DNA of 64,000 bases from contig OY754475.1 of NCBI GenBank assembly GCA_963575645.1, positions 3,782,001 through 3,846,000 on the forward strand, written 5' to 3'. Source of the stretch: Xanthostigma xanthostigma. Taxonomy: Eukaryota > Arthropoda > Insecta > Raphidioptera > Raphidiidae. Below are positions 23,053 through 35,230 of the stretch, piece after piece (within the stretch, counting starts at the first letter, position 1; each line of letters opens with the position of its first letter). A model generated the notes under the pieces. The model was given only the letters and a program-made list of their open reading frames with translations, made no database searches and was not told the DNA's origin. A program made the translations under genes and the position numbers.

Positions 23053-23615
23053 AGGGCATTATGTATAATGCCCGGGCAATATGAATAATGACAAGTCAAA
23101 TCGGGCCATATAATAAATAATCATTAAAACTTCATTATTTATCACAGTGCCCGGTCATTATGAATATTGCTATGTGATTGTTGGGCAATTTGATAATTTA
23201 GGTACATTCGGGCAAGACGTGGGGAGCAGGGACAAATATGTGATACGCACTAGCCAATCAGAGCACGCAACTCATCCCCTGCTCACAACAGAGCGTATTT
23301 TACAATATTTTTTCGTTTTAAGGTCCCCCCAACCCAAACAACATATTTTTAATTTAAGACTGCAATTATCTTAAAAAAAAACTAATATTTGTTTTATATT
23401 TTGAATTCGTACCTTTCTACCATAATTATTTTATAATAATAATGTATGTCAACATTAAAATAATTTAATAAAAATATATTTTAATTATTCTGCCCAATAG
23501 GTGAAGGGCATTATTCATAATGCCCGGTCAATTTAATTATATGAATAGTTTTTATCACACTGCCCTCTTATATTGGGCATTTTTTAAACTGCCCGGGCAT
23601 TATGAATAATGCCCT
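23053..23615. mobile_element. Unclassified element with GGGCATTATNNATAATGCCC ends
   Basis: 563 bp. Each end carries a self-complementary block: AGGGCATTATGTATAATGCC then CGGGCA on the left, TGCCCGGGCATTATGAATAA then TGCCCT on the right. Further copies of the palindrome lie inside (for example 23506-23526). Flanks ATTAATC and ATTTATC could be a 7-bp target duplication with one mismatch. The 75-codon frame at 23147-23374 has no recognisable domain. Confidence 0.6.
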
Positions 23616-24143
23616 ATTTATCAGTTGGTCCACAACATATAATTATTATCATTAGCAGGAAGGAATCATTTTCGGTCAATTTCGGGTTAATACTGCTAGT
23701 TGTAATGAAACAAGAAAACAGACCTCCCAACCAATTTGTAACACTCAAAGACTATAATAAAACAAAATCTTAACAGTAGCTGACAGCGTTTTGTCATCTA
23801 GTGTGTGTAAACAAAAGACCTACCATGATGATAATAAATATTTGTTATTACGAAACAACTGACTGTGCCATAAGAACAGTGACAGAATGGTCTCTGTAAG
23901 TCAACAAATGGACTGCAGCCATATTGACACAAACAATTGACAGTATATCTGTTCAACTAATTCCCAGAAACTATCTAATCGCCACTAATAATATTGACAA
24001 TGTACATAACAAACACACACTGCCAACATTAAAACACACAAACTCGTCCGCAAGTTGGTAAAATGTATCAATATAATTGCCATTCAAGCTCATCTGGTGC
24101 GGCTTCGAAGTTTCAATGTATGTGTGCTCCTTTAGAACCGATA
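23616..24143. other. No gene seen
   Basis: GC-balanced compared with its surroundings but with no reading frame or repeat that I recognise. Confidence 0.35.
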
Positions 24144-24151
24144 CTATCTAT

Positions 24152-24684
24152 TAGTGATGTGCCGGGTATCCGTATCCGTATCCGCGGATATCCGAGGGAG
24201 AAGAAAGATCCGTATCCGTATCCGTTAGTTTTTGGCGGATCTTTTACATTATTAATTTTCAATTCATAAATGAAATTTTATACCTATATATATATGTGCA
24301 GATTAGGTAATAATGAAAAACTGTTAAATTCCATTCAGATTATTTTTTATTTTTTTAAATCGTATTTGGCACCTTTATATTGCAAACATTTATCGTAGTG
24401 AGTACCATACCAATAGTATATAACTCAAAGGTACTAAAAAACTATCTTTATAATGAGATATTGCACATCGATCTTTGGAAAGAGACGATCTGTTATGAGA
24501 GTTAACTCTTAAAGAGGTCAATAACTTTTTCCCAATAACAGATAGTCTCTTTCCAAAGGTCGATGTGCAATATTTACCGCCGCGTAAGAAAGTTAAGATC
24601 CGTATCCGCGGATCTTGAAACCAAATATCCGTATTCAGATCCGTATCCGCGGATATACATTTTTAACGATCCGGCACATCACTA
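24152..24684 (+). mobile_element. hAT-type MITE (TAGTGATGTGCCGG ends), copy 1
   Basis: 533 bp. Inverted ends TAGTGATGTGCCGG / CCGGCACATCACTA with an exact 8-bp target duplication CTATCTAT (24144-24151, 24685-24692), the hAT signature. Subterminal zones are runs of ATCCGTATCC and ATCCGCGGAT. An internal hairpin of about 45-bp arms (GCACATCGATCTTTGGAAAG ... inverted, 24463-24580) sits in the middle. No transposase. Confidence 0.9.
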
Positions 24685-24754
24685 CTATCTATACAGATAA
24701 ATAAAATTGAAATGTCTTTTTGTAATTACAAAATACCAGCTTTTGAAAGTATAT

Positions 24755-25090
24755 AACAAAAAAACAATTTCTAAAGTCTGTCTGTCTGTCTATCTGTTTG
24801 TCTCGGCTAATCTCCTAAACGACTAGACCGATTTTGACGGGAGTTTCACTGCAGATAGCTAATGTTTAAGGAGTTGCTTAGGCTATTAAAAACTGTAGTT
24901 CGTCAAAATACATTCGCATTGAAAAAAAATTGATGTCAATAATTAGATTTCACATTGTTACAGTTACAATATAGTTTATTAAAAAAAAGTACATTCCAAC
25001 AATATCACTGTCGGGAAACTTCCACTCACCGCTTGCCCCTCTAACGACTTAATATCACGCGTGCTGAGTCGCGGGGAGCAGCTAGTATTC
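24755..25090 (-). mobile_element. LINE tail-like repeat, family T4
   Basis: Plus-strand order: CTGTCTGTCTGTCTATCTG, GGCTAATCTCCTAAACGACT, AGACCGATTTTGACGGGAGT, ending with GAGTCGCGGGGAGCAGCTAG. On the minus strand this is a LINE-type 3' region starting CTAGCTGCTCCCCGCGACTC. The minus-strand frame at 24979-25185 overlaps it and is not a gene. Confidence 0.55.
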
Positions 25091-26384
25091 AATGATTTTT
25101 GATGCGAGACATATAATGACGCGTTTGTTGGCAGTAAAACCATGCAATTGGCGCGACGCTGTTCACGCAACGTGTTACGATTCATTTGAGCTTGCTGTGT
25201 TTATGCTTTGGACAGCTGTGTTAGCGCTTGTTGTGTGTAGCCAACGTGATGTTTATTGTTACGTTTAGTTTAGTTATTAGAATTTCGCTAGATGACAGCG
25301 ACATTCAGATTGATGAAATTTAGTTACAGGGCTAAGTTTAGTTAATGTCAGGGCGAAATTTATATAAACATATTAATTTTATACTGTTGTTCTGTTTCGA
25401 AGCCCTTACGTGTTTGCGATTTCAGAACTGAATATGTTTTTTAGATTTTAAACTTTAGAGCTGCAAAACCTGCTGTTTTCAATATACGTAAATAAAAGAG
25501 AACAATAAAAAAATGAATAAACAAAACATTAAAAAAAATCAATGACATACAAAAATAATGTCACAGTAGCAAATTAGTTGTAAAACGAAACTATACCTAA
25601 AAGTTTAATACAATTGTCTGCAAATATGACAAGTGATTAATTTTGTCAAATGCAAAAAAAAAAATTGTCAAACTGCTTACATGTGTAACAACTACTTTCG
25701 ATTTAGTGACCATAGCTCATTTTTTTTAATCGTTGAAACAAAATGAATTTTAGGGTGTGTTCGTTAACAAGTGTCGATCGAAAAAAGTTGATTTATTTGC
25801 TTTGACTCGACGCACCACTATTCTATGTCCAAATAAAATCGGAATAGTTTAAAATTTCTATTATTACCAGCAGTCCGGTCCGGCTTCGTCCGGATTTGTA
25901 GATTGCCTATTAAAGATAGACATATTATTTCTTATATAGAAATAACAGCCATAATTGCCCGGCGTTGTTTTTTATTCATTAATTATCAATTAAAAATCGC
26001 GAACCGCAGTTGTCGGCTGGTCTTTACGCATAGGTATGTGCGTCCGAACTTTATAGCCCGCAATTATTGACGAACTGGCTTGGTTTATTTTGAATTCGCT
26101 TTGTTTACTATCAGAATATAAAAAACTTTTCAATTATTTAAAAAAATTTTGCGTTTTCATTTTTAATTTGCGACCAAAGCGGCCCATCTAACGTCGGAAG
26201 AGTGTAAATGGTGATCAATTGTTTTTTCTCTCTTTTTGCTACATATATTACTAGTTTTATGTCTTTGTCGGTTGTACTTAAAATCCATATAAGGCATGTT
26301 TTATTATCAGACACTATTTTATGTGTAGTGTTAATAGTGTATATAGTATTGTTGAATAAAATATTCATTCATTCATCCGTGCCA
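25091..26384. other. No gene; T1 head fragment at 25871-25907
   Basis: GCAGTCCGGTCCGGCTTCGT followed by CCGGATTTGTAGATTGCC is a 5' piece of T1, cut off after 37 bases. The overlapping frames at 26138-26450 are antiparallel shadows with no domain. Confidence 0.4.
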
Positions 26385-26741
26385 CCTATAAAATACCCCC
26401 TGCACTCTTCGTCTCAAATCCTTTCTCGTCGCTTAAAAATGATTACTTAACTGTCCTGACTCTATTTTTAAAGCGAGAGAGGTCGGGTAAACGAAAAATG
26501 AAGGACAAAAAGTCACACTGCAGGCGATTTTTTTGAGTTACGTGTGGAAGATTACTTATTATTTAATTGCAAGTTTTTTTAAGGATTTTTTTTCGCTTCA
26601 ACAATCTAGTATGATTCGTGGTTGTTCATTTGTTGTTTAACCGAAACTTTTATCTTTAAAAATAGCGTCAAAAGAGCTGCAACTATTTTTAAGCGAGGGG
26701 AAACGATTTATGATGAAGAGTGCAGGAGATATTTTGTAGGT
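26385..26741. mobile_element. Foldback element, family M1, diverged copy
   Basis: Left ACCTATAAAATACCCCCTGC, ACTCTTCGTCTCAAATC; right GATGAAGAGTGCAGGAG and ATATTTTGTAGGT. Order and spacing follow 9688-10116, including the TATTTTTAAAGC block, at lower identity. The flanking TTAA is not preserved. Confidence 0.55.
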
Positions 26742-26790
26742 ATCCAATGTCCTTGTCTGTAATAATATTGTTTATTGTTGTATATAAATT

Positions 26791-27082
26791 ACTTAGCTAT
26801 TCGGAATCCAAAGGAATGGTGAGACCTCTGGTGAGAAATGCGCCGAACTGTCCTAAGGGGGGTTTTTGACAGGTAAACTATGGAAGCATAAGGTAAACAT
26901 TGATTTAGAAAAGCATGACGGGAGGCTAACCTGGCCTCCATCATGCTTTTCTAAATCAATGTTAACCTCCATCATGCTTTTCTAAATCAATGTTTACCTG
27001 TCAAAAACCCGCCTTAGGACAGTTCGGCGCATTTTTCACCAGAGGTCTCGCCATTCCTTTGCGTTCCTAATGCTGAGCTAAG
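26791..27082. mobile_element. Foldback element with duplicated centre
   Basis: Arms of about 130 bp: left GGAATCCAAAGGAATGG ... TGCGCCGAACTGTCCTAAGG ... GATTTAGAAAAGCATGA; right is the inverse, to CCATTCCTTTGCGTTCC and AGCTAAGT. Near the centre the block CATCATGCTTTTCTAAATCA occurs twice in tandem on the right arm, so one arm has one extra unit. Confidence 0.7.
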
Positions 27083-30000
27083 TTTTTGATCCCAATGCGT
27101 TAATTTTGCACGGATATAGTTCTAAACCAAACCAATCAAGTGTGGATTGAATTAAATTGATATATGTTATTATTATTATTATTAGTTGAAATACTTGCGT
27201 ATCTGTTTGATCCAGTTTTCAATTAAATATTAAAAACATTATTTGATTAATGTGACTGACAAGTGTCTGCGTAGGTGTAAGGTAAATTAGTTTTAATGTT
27301 TAAACTTCCTGAATCAACTACCTAGCCAAATGAAAAATGTCGTTTTTTAACTTAGAAACTAAATCACTTAGTTTTTAAACATTGTTATTTCTGGAGACAT
27401 TATTTAGGCACGTGGAAAATGTTCTTTTTTTAATTGAGATTATAATATCAGCAGGTTTTAATTTTTATTGAAATTACTTCTCCAAATCAGATGATCAAAA
27501 ATGTGATTATCGATCCTTCTTTTCCTGAAATAAAATTTTTCCCAAGTTGTGTAAAAAAAATAATGAGTCATACGTGAAGTATTTTTAAAAACATTTTGTC
27601 AATTTAATTTTTTACTCTTTTCACACCGTACAACAAATATAGGTAATTATTATTATATAATCATAAATATATACACTTATATGTAATATAGAATTATATA
27701 ATTTCTAAATTCAATGTCCAAAATACACAATGTCTATTTTTACTTAAATATTACATACCATGTTTTTCTTTTCTTTTTTTCTAAATATTGTGTATAAAAA
27801 AAGAATTGTGCATAGAAAGTTTCTGAAATATTAAAATGGTTTGAATTTTTAATTAATTAATTGAGCAAATCAATGTTCATATTTTAAAAATAGAACGCAA
27901 GTTCATTTTTAGAGATTAAAATTTTTTGAGTGACTGCAGTAAAAGAAATATAGATCATTTTTTTTTGTGAAGCTTTCTATGCATAATTTCTCTTAAAAAG
28001 CCTGTATTGAACGATAAACAGTTTTATTCAATACTTTTTGGGCCATTGTGACTATGACTTTCTCGCGCTAATAAAACTTAGCTTTTTTTTATTAACCTGT
28101 TTGTGCACAAAAACATCAAACATAGTGTTAATAAAATTTTGAAAGTATATATTCCTACAAATCCAATTTCAAAACTTCGGGTGCGATTGAAAATTTACCC
28201 TATTAATATCAAAAAGTTATGAAAAGGCAGTGGGACTACATATATTTTTTTCGTACATGAAATTTTTGTCGTTCTTTCTTCAAACAAAATAAAGATATTT
28301 AAATTAATAATATAATAAATAAATCATCTTTGTACATTTCTTTGATTATAATAATAAATTTTCAAACTAGTAAGTACAAAATTTCGTCAAAATCAGTAGA
28401 ATACAGGCTTTTATAAATTGGAAACAAAATTTTACACAATATAAGGTATTAAAACCAAAGTACGTAAGAAAGCCTTCTAGTGTCAAAAACAAAAACCATA
28501 CATCACTAAATTATAATTATATATAAAAGAATTAACAAAATTTTACTGCACTTTTTAAGTAGGAATCTTTGCACTTTTAAATTTTAAAAATTTATTATAA
28601 ATATAATTTTCAAAAAACTTTGCACTGGCTGAAAATATTAATGTGTCATTTTTTTTTAAATAGTAGGTATATTTTATTTGTTAAAAAAGTCGATTTTTCG
28701 TTGCGACCATTTGTTGAAATATAAAAATGATTAAATAAAAACAAAACAAGATCAATTTAACCGTTATTTTTTATATAAAAAATCTTCGACAAACATGTAT
28801 ACAATACTTTCACACATTTTTCTAGTTTTTTACATTTAAAAAAACCGTCCTTTTTCGTATATATATTAAAAATTAAAATCACGATTTTTTAAGAGATAAG
28901 GTAATATACATATCATTGGGGGGACCTATTTTGTATTTTTGTTTGTTTTTTAATAATTATTTTTAATAATAAATTGTAATATTTACACATTGTTATTTAT
29001 TAGAAAACAAAAAAATATAATAATTATAATAATATTCTCTGTATTATTTTACAGGAAACAAAGAAAAATTGTGTGTTGTTTGTGTGTAGTTCTCACAAAA
29101 TTATTTAAAACCTATTTTTTATTTACAGATTATTCTTTTCTTTACAGTATTGTTTTTTATTAATATTTCACATTTGTAGTGTCAATTCGAGAAACGCGCA
29201 CTTTTTAGTACTATTTTTAACAAGATCTTGGGCCTCGGTATATGTTTTAACATGGTTTAAACTTATGCAGACATTAATTCTTTTTTGTTGAGGTAGAACA
29301 CATTTTTTTGCCTTAATAATGTTTTGACAAATCGTTCAGATATCTTAGACAAATTAATCAAAAATTACGTGCTACAAAAACCGATACTCGCTTTCTTTCA
29401 GCTTTTTAATTTCATCACTAAAATTGAAGAAGAAACATTCTTAACTATAAGTTGCTGTGAAAATACTGGCCTTTAACATGGCAAATACAATACTGGCCAA
29501 ATAACCTTACTGACAACCAGAGGGTCCATAATATCTTAAAACAGGCAAGGTGAATAGTTTTTACGTAAAGCACCACTTGCGAGGGATTCGAACTCAAGAC
29601 ATATTAATACAAATTATTTAAAAATAAAAATACAGCGGTTCTACTGTCAAACAAAAATTGTTATAAGATTTGCTCGCAGACTTTTTTATTACTGAAATAG
29701 CCTACGGAAACATCGAATATCACGGTTAAGTACTAAAACCTTTTTAATATCATTTGACGTTCATTTATTTAAACAATAAACGAACGGCGTAGCTAAGGGC
29801 ACAAAACAAAAGGGGAAACTAATTTTATGGCTGTGTGTGTTTTAAAAAGGCAATTAAGATCAATAAAAACGTCATATTCTGTATAATTTTGTGCATGCAA
29901 TGAAATAAAAGCATTTCAAAACCATTTTCCACGGTAAGAAGAGAATAGAGAGATCGCAAAAACATTAATCATAAGTGCTTTTAATTTATTATTTTAAAAC

Positions 30001-32421
30001 TACTTTTGATATGACAAAGGTTTGCTTTGTTTCACGGTTATTTCAAACCTATCATAGAGCGCCAAGGTAACGACTTTAATAAAAAGATATTTTTTATTTT
30101 GTGAAGGACAAAAAAGTCATTTTTGTCTCAGAATTCTATTTTACTTAAAAAAGAGATTCTTAAAATCACACAGTAAAGTAATGACAGATATACACTGGCG
30201 TACTAACGGGGGGGTCTTCTTCATAGCATATGCCATTTTGACTAAAAAAAACTATATAAATTGTCTAAAAATTACTGAAAAAATATGACAGTATTTGAGT
30301 CTCCGGGGACAGTTTTTTTAAAGAAGCCTTGGAATAAATCGTTGTCCCAGAATTCAGTTAGTGTTAGTTCACACCTGGAGATATATTTTTATATTTTTTA
30401 AATCAACGCGCTTACCATCAAAATTTTAGACTTTTTATTACAATTTGAGAAATATTTTACTTAAATTTATTCAAGCAAAAAAAAATTGACTGGAGTTGGT
30501 CTTAAAACCAAATCGGTATATAATCAATCCTGATTCGGGCATCAACAAAAAAATACGAAAACCCGAAAACATATACAAAACTAGCTCTTTAAATAAATTT
30601 ACGGTGCTATTTTCAATCATATTTCGACAAGTGTTGAATTTTTATCTAAAAGTAGCCTCGGACACATAAATTTTTGCAACACAACTTTGAACAAGTTCGA
30701 AAATTGTTTATTAAACGGGCCCATTCATAAAAAAAATTACAAAAACTTCAAACATCACAAAAAATACAAACTGTGGTCTTAGTACAATTCCGCTAGCTGA
30801 AAGATACTGAAAATGATTTTTCAGCGATTTTTAAATAGCCACATCAGCCCTACGCATCTATTACGTCAATTCAACACCCATTCCTGCAAACGGTCGACGC
30901 GCGCTTTCAACGCCCGCATAGAACACGAACCCGTCAACATCTCTCGTCTATGCGTATAACAATAATATTCTATATAGGTGTGGTTAAATATATCGTTGGA
31001 GTTGCGTTTATTTTTAGTTTCTTTCAAATTAATGTTTTTCCTATGCATGAAATGCTACAAAAACGTCATACGGGCACTATATAAAATGGCGTTGAAATAT
31101 TTTATGATTATATAACATCGCTTTGCACTTGTTTATTTTATACATCTTACTTTACTGTGATTTGTAGATAGACAATTCATTATGTCGTTGTTTAATAAAT
31201 TGAATTGCAAGAATTTTTATCGACATTTCAACGCCAATAAAATTTGACATTGGTACTAAATTTATTTTATACTGTTTTGGTGACTGGTCAGCACAAAATT
31301 AATGTAATAGCGAGCGTCTATATATATTTTACAAGCATACGAATTTGTCAACGTCTCTGAGACAAATTTTGTTCCTTCAGCTTAGGTTTCAAGAAACGGC
31401 GCTTCGAAAATAGAAATGTTTCAGGATTGAATATTAAAATTATTTTATTGCCTTTCTAGATGACATTGACGTAATTATCAATAAAATAATTATTTTGAAA
31501 TTTTAATGGATTGATGCAATAAACAAAACATGACGATAATATTTCAAAATTAATTTTTTTTAAAATAATCCATCTAATGAGGTGTCTGAGAAGAATGATT
31601 TAATAAAAGAGATGGAAGATTCGACCACAGAGCAATAATTTTGGTTGGTTGTAAAAATTCACAGCCTTAAATTCAGATATTGGCAAAAGATCGCGCCGGT
31701 GACACAGCTATAAAAAAACAAAGCGAGTAAATGATCTATTGAACGGACCTCGGGTTCAAATCCCGGCGGAATAACAAAAGCTTGAAAATATTTTTTTAAC
31801 CAAATAACACGATTATTTATATTTTCAATAAATGTGGTGATTGATTTTCCAGCTATTTGATTTTAAACACGTTTCACAGATATTTAATATTTTATTGGAT
31901 CAGACGTGTATATATATAACGCAGTTAAAAAATGGCGTAGTATATATATTTAAACACTAATGTAAAAAATTAATCATAGGGAAATCCCTCTGCGCCGTGT
32001 AGCAGTTGAAAATATAAATTCTTATCTAAATGACAAATGACATTTTTATTTTGTTAAGTGATTCATTTATAACTAGCCACCTTGCATTTGAATTTCTTGT
32101 TTCCGATGTGAAATATTTCCGAAAGAATTAAAGTATCAGTTTTTGTCCAGCATTTACAAAAATCAGTTTGAGCACAATAGATAAAAAAAAATTGAATTGA
32201 TTTAGCTACTACTTAAATATATACTATTAAGAAGAAATATTGTTGGTAACGCTCACCGATGTTCCGGTACACGTCGTAAGAAATCGTGTTGACGATCGTT
32301 GGAAACAACTGAACGATTCGTGAAAAACAATTGACTGTTGCGACAAATGAAAACGGATTTTCAGCGGCATTATATATCGTATACTGGTTGTGCTGAACGA
32401 ATTTCAGGCTTCATTTTCTAC
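27083..32421. other. Long AT-rich stretch, no gene seen
   Basis: Over 5 kb with dense A/T runs and no frame above 60 codons of any character (the 60-codon minus frame at 30866-31048 has no family). A weak inverted match, GTGCATAGAAAGTTTC at about 27808 facing GAAGCTTTCTATGCATA at about 27968, may be an old MITE. Isolated B-box-like words GGGATTCGAACTC (29583) and GGGTTCAAATCCC (31752) are not accompanied by A boxes. Confidence 0.45.
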
Positions 32422-32666
32422 TTTATTATTTATTTAGAAAATTAAAAAGAAACACAGACACCAAATTTTAGTCCACTTTATTTTAATTGGAACGCAAACA
32501 TTTCTTCATAGAAGTCTTGAAGTCTCTTCTTCCAGCGATAGTCCAAAATTCCCTTTAAATTAGCTCAAAAGTTCGTTTTTTTTTATTGTCTTGAAAATTA
32601 TGTTTGCTTTTTTAATGAAAGACATTTCATAAACATTCGTAAATTTTAGAATTTTCAAAATAAAAT

Positions 32667-33024
32667 TTTATTAGGAACAAATTATTCGATTCTTGATTTT
32701 CTTAAATACAGGACTCAAACTCGGCTAAATTAGGAACCACACCGCTTTCCAAACAAAACAAAAGATGGCCAAAATGGAAAATAAATTAATTCTTGTCTGT
32801 TCACATCCATTTCTTCGTGAAACCAACAATGTCTGTATATTATAAATTAGTCTGTTTAAACCACGTAATTTTAAAACTCTATACTCGATCATTAAAACAC
32901 AATCGGTTCATTAATTGATAAAGAACGGTTATCCGTGATCGTGTTGATGATGTGCCGCTATCAACGAATTCGTCGCAGTCAACGAATTTGTCGAATTAGC
33001 GGATGAGGCCCAAGATATTAATTG
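32667..33024 (-). other. Probable 3' UTR of the POU gene
   Basis: AT-rich non-coding sequence directly after the stop codon. The first AATAAA on the minus strand is at 32667-32672, about 350 bases past the stop; others are at 32582-32587 and 32422-32427, so the true transcript end could be further down. Extent inferred only from these hexamers. Confidence 0.3.
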
Positions 33025-34248
33025 CTAGTGCGCCGTCAATTGATGTCCCGCCATGGTCTGAGGACTCAGCATGGGTGGCGAGTGACTGTGACTTTGTCCA
33101 CCCATCGGACTACCGTGCATATCCGGATGATGATATCCTGGATGCATATGGGTCGGTGGTCCGGCGCCCATCCCGTCCATCATTTCACCGCCGAGCGTAT
33201 TCGGCGGCGTCATCCTCTTCTCTTTCTGTCTCCTGTTACAGAACCAGACCCTCACGACTTCCTTTTCCAATTGTAAACTATCGGCTAACGAAGTAATTTC
33301 CTGAGCGCTAGGTTTCGGCTGTTTATGGAAATGTTGTTCTAAAGCACCTTTGACACTAACTTCAATACTTGTACGTTTCTTTCTTTTTCTACCTTGTGCC
33401 GCTATTTTGTCTATTGACGTCGGCGATCCTGTCGTCGAATCGGCCTCCTCCAACCATTTTTGTAATAACGGTTTCAACTTACACATATTTTTGAAACTCA
33501 ACTGTAACGCTTCAAATCTACATATAGTCGTTTGTGAAAAAACATTACCATAAAGTGTTCCTAAAGCTAACCCTACATCGGCTTGCGTGAAACCTAATTT
33601 AATTCTTCTTTGTTTGAACTGTTTGGCGAACGCTTCAAGATCGTCGCTGGTCGGCGTATCTTCTTCGCCGCCGCTAATGTCCCGATCGCCAGGATGTTGT
33701 TGTTGGGCGGCGGCGTGATGCAGCGCGCCCGGCGAATGCATGTCCCGGAGCGCGTGATGCATCTGAGGCGCTCCGGTAGGCTGATGATGTCCGAGCATAC
33801 CGTTCATCGCCGCATGATAATGCTGGAGCGGACTCCCGGCACCACCGGGATTGTAATGTGCCGACGAGACGACGGGCGCGTGCCACTGTTGTTGTCTGTG
33901 ATGATGATGCATCGCCGATTCGGCTTGAGCCGCCGCCAAAGGCTTGACGTCCTGGTGATGGGCAGCGTGATGCATGCCCATCGACGCCGCCCAAGGATCG
34001 GCGGCGCTCGTCGTGCTCGCCTGCAGGCTAACCCAAGGATGCGAAACTGCAGGATGACCGCCGGGCGAAGGCGACGACGCCACCTGATGATGATGGTGGT
34101 GATGATGATGATGTTGGGCGGGTATGTACTTCATGTCGTTGGCATCGGCGGCCGATCTCGGGGATCCACCGCCCGCCGAATGGTACGCCCCGTGGCCGAT
34201 CATTCCGACATCGAGATCGCCGCCGCCGGCCGGCAGGTAGGCGGTCAT
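33025..34248 (-). CDS. vvl: Class III POU-homeodomain transcription factor (ventral veins lacking / drifter / POU-M1)
   Basis: An intact 407-residue reading frame in one exon, ending at TAG. Nuclear DNA-binding regulator; in insects this family controls tracheal, wing-vein, neural and (in silkworm) silk-gland gene expression. Residues 1-190 are a low-complexity activation region rich in His, Ala, Gly and Gln, with a nine-His run at 46-54 and the family motif SPRSAADA near 29-36. The POU-specific domain lies at about 195-269 ([20 protein letters not shown] start). A short linker follows, then the homeodomain at about 287-346, with basic RKRKKRTS and recognition helix [12 protein letters not shown]; Cys at homeodomain position 50 is typical of POU proteins. 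The tail ends in [12 protein letters not shown] and HQLTAH, as in fly vvl. The start is the first ATG after an in-frame stop at 34324-34326. GC content is far above the flanks. Intronless structure is normal for class III POU genes. Confidence 0.97.
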   Translation of the reverse strand: MTAYLPAGGGDLDVGMIGHGAYHSAGGGSPRSAADANDMKYIPAQHHHHHHHHHQVASSPSPGGHPAVSHPWVSLQASTTSAADPWAASMGMHHAAHHQDVKPLAAAQAESAMHHHHRQQQWHAPVVSSAHYNPGGAGSPLQHYHAAMNGMLGHHQPTGAPQMHHALRDMHSPGALHHAAAQQQHPGDRDISGGEEDTPTSDDLEAFAKQFKQRRIKLGFTQADVGLALGTLYGNVFSQTTICRFEALQLSFKNMCKLKPLLQKWLEEADSTTGSPTSIDKIAAQGRKRKKRTSIEVSVKGALEQHFHKQPKPSAQEITSLADSLQLEKEVVRVWFCNRRQKEKRMTPPNTLGGEMMDGMGAGPPTHMHPGYHHPDMHGSPMGGQSHSHSPPMLSPQTMAGHQLTAH

Positions 34249-35110
34249 CAGGTTGTGCGGCGTCCGAACGCCCGGGTTCGGTGCGGCGCTAACGCAGTCC
34301 AGCTTGACGGTAATCCTGTGACCTCACAATGATAACGTATCCCCTTATCCTCGCTCTTGTCGTCACGTCCTCCTTATCCTTTATACATTGGTGTCAACAG
34401 TTTTTTTGGACTACATTGACGTTTATTTTTGAGTTGCATTTAAATCGAAGTACAGTTTCGAACCTCGTGACGTCTCAAAAACGTTTATTTTTGTCCCATA
34501 TAAACGCGATCGTCGTCTTCTTATTGATTATTTAATTAGATTGTAGTCTTTTATTCTCCTCTAAACGGTACTGTGCAGTGTACAACTTCGATTTAAAAAG
34601 ATAATAACATGGGCGTGTCCTAACTTCTTTTAGGTTATGTTTTATTCTTCAGTGTTGTACCGTCTTCTGTTTTGTTGACAGTTAATAAAAAAAAAACAAA
34701 ACAATCCAATGCAGGAAAATCACAGTCAATTATAAAATTGAAAATATAACTGTTCTAATAAATTAGTCGTCACTAAAATATCTATTGAACACAAATATTT
34801 ATGTACACAGAAAATAAATTTACACATATAAACACAAATTATAAAGTCACATCACTGAATTTACAAAACGAAATAATTAGAACAAAAAACGAATCGTATA
34901 AACAAATTAAATTTGCGGCGTGTCAGCGTATGTCAAATAGTTTTTTCCTTGTTTTTTTGGTTAGACTTACATTACACAGCATTCATATGTTATGCATATA
35001 ATATTATTCTAACCTCTCTTACAGTCATCTCAAAACTGACTAGATTTCACTCGATACCAGAAGACCAAAGACGTGCACACGCAGATAGAAACGGTGCGAA
35101 TGTGTGAGGG
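34249..35110 (-). other. Probable 5' UTR / leader of the POU gene
   Basis: No coding sequence continues upstream of the start codon: an in-frame stop sits at 34324-34326 and no ATG lies between it and the chosen start. The first 90 bases are GC-rich, then the sequence becomes AT-rich. I see no clear splice acceptor next to the start codon, in line with an unspliced gene. The transcription start is not identified. Confidence 0.3.
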
Positions 35111-35160
35111 AAACAAGTCATCCCCGCCACAAACGCCATTAACGACAGCTGAATGGTCTA

Positions 35161-35230
35161 AACTCGCGTGACGTCACACGATCGCATACATACGATTGTT
35201 GTAAACGCAACACGCCCACCGATTGGTGGG
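35161..35230 (-). promoter_or_regulatory. CRE and palindromic CCAAT cluster upstream of the POU gene
   Basis: A perfect CRE palindrome TGACGTCA lies at 35169-35176. A CCAAT box (minus strand) is embedded in the 16-bp near-palindrome CCCACCGATTGGTGGG at 35215-35230. Both sit in a locally GC-rich island about 0.9 kb upstream of the start codon, in otherwise AT-rich DNA. I see no convincing TATA box. Promoter or proximal-enhancer role is inferred from position and motif pairing. Confidence 0.35.

Noticed and set aside
23147-23374. 75-codon frame inside the GGGCATTAT element as a transposase
   Set aside because: Too short, no recognisable catalytic motif, and not extended by neighbouring frames.
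31740-31775. tRNA gene suggested by GGGTTCAAATCCC
   Set aside because: No A box or foldable cloverleaf upstream; B-box words alone recur through SINE debris (29583, 18479, 16130, 43149).
27083-32421. Search for hidden exons or CRISPR-like spaced repeats in the long AT-rich stretch
   Set aside because: No regular repeat spacing and no convincing exon with splice signals; A/T runs explain the apparent patterns.
33674-33994. 106-codon minus-strand frame inside the POU gene
   Set aside because: Same DNA in another phase; vvl is conserved across its full length in the main frame.
33610-34332. 240-codon plus-strand open frame antisense to the POU gene
   Set aside because: It is the mirror of the GC-rich, His/Ala-rich N-terminal coding region; the Met/Arg-rich translation follows from CAT/CAC codons read backwards. 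No domain.
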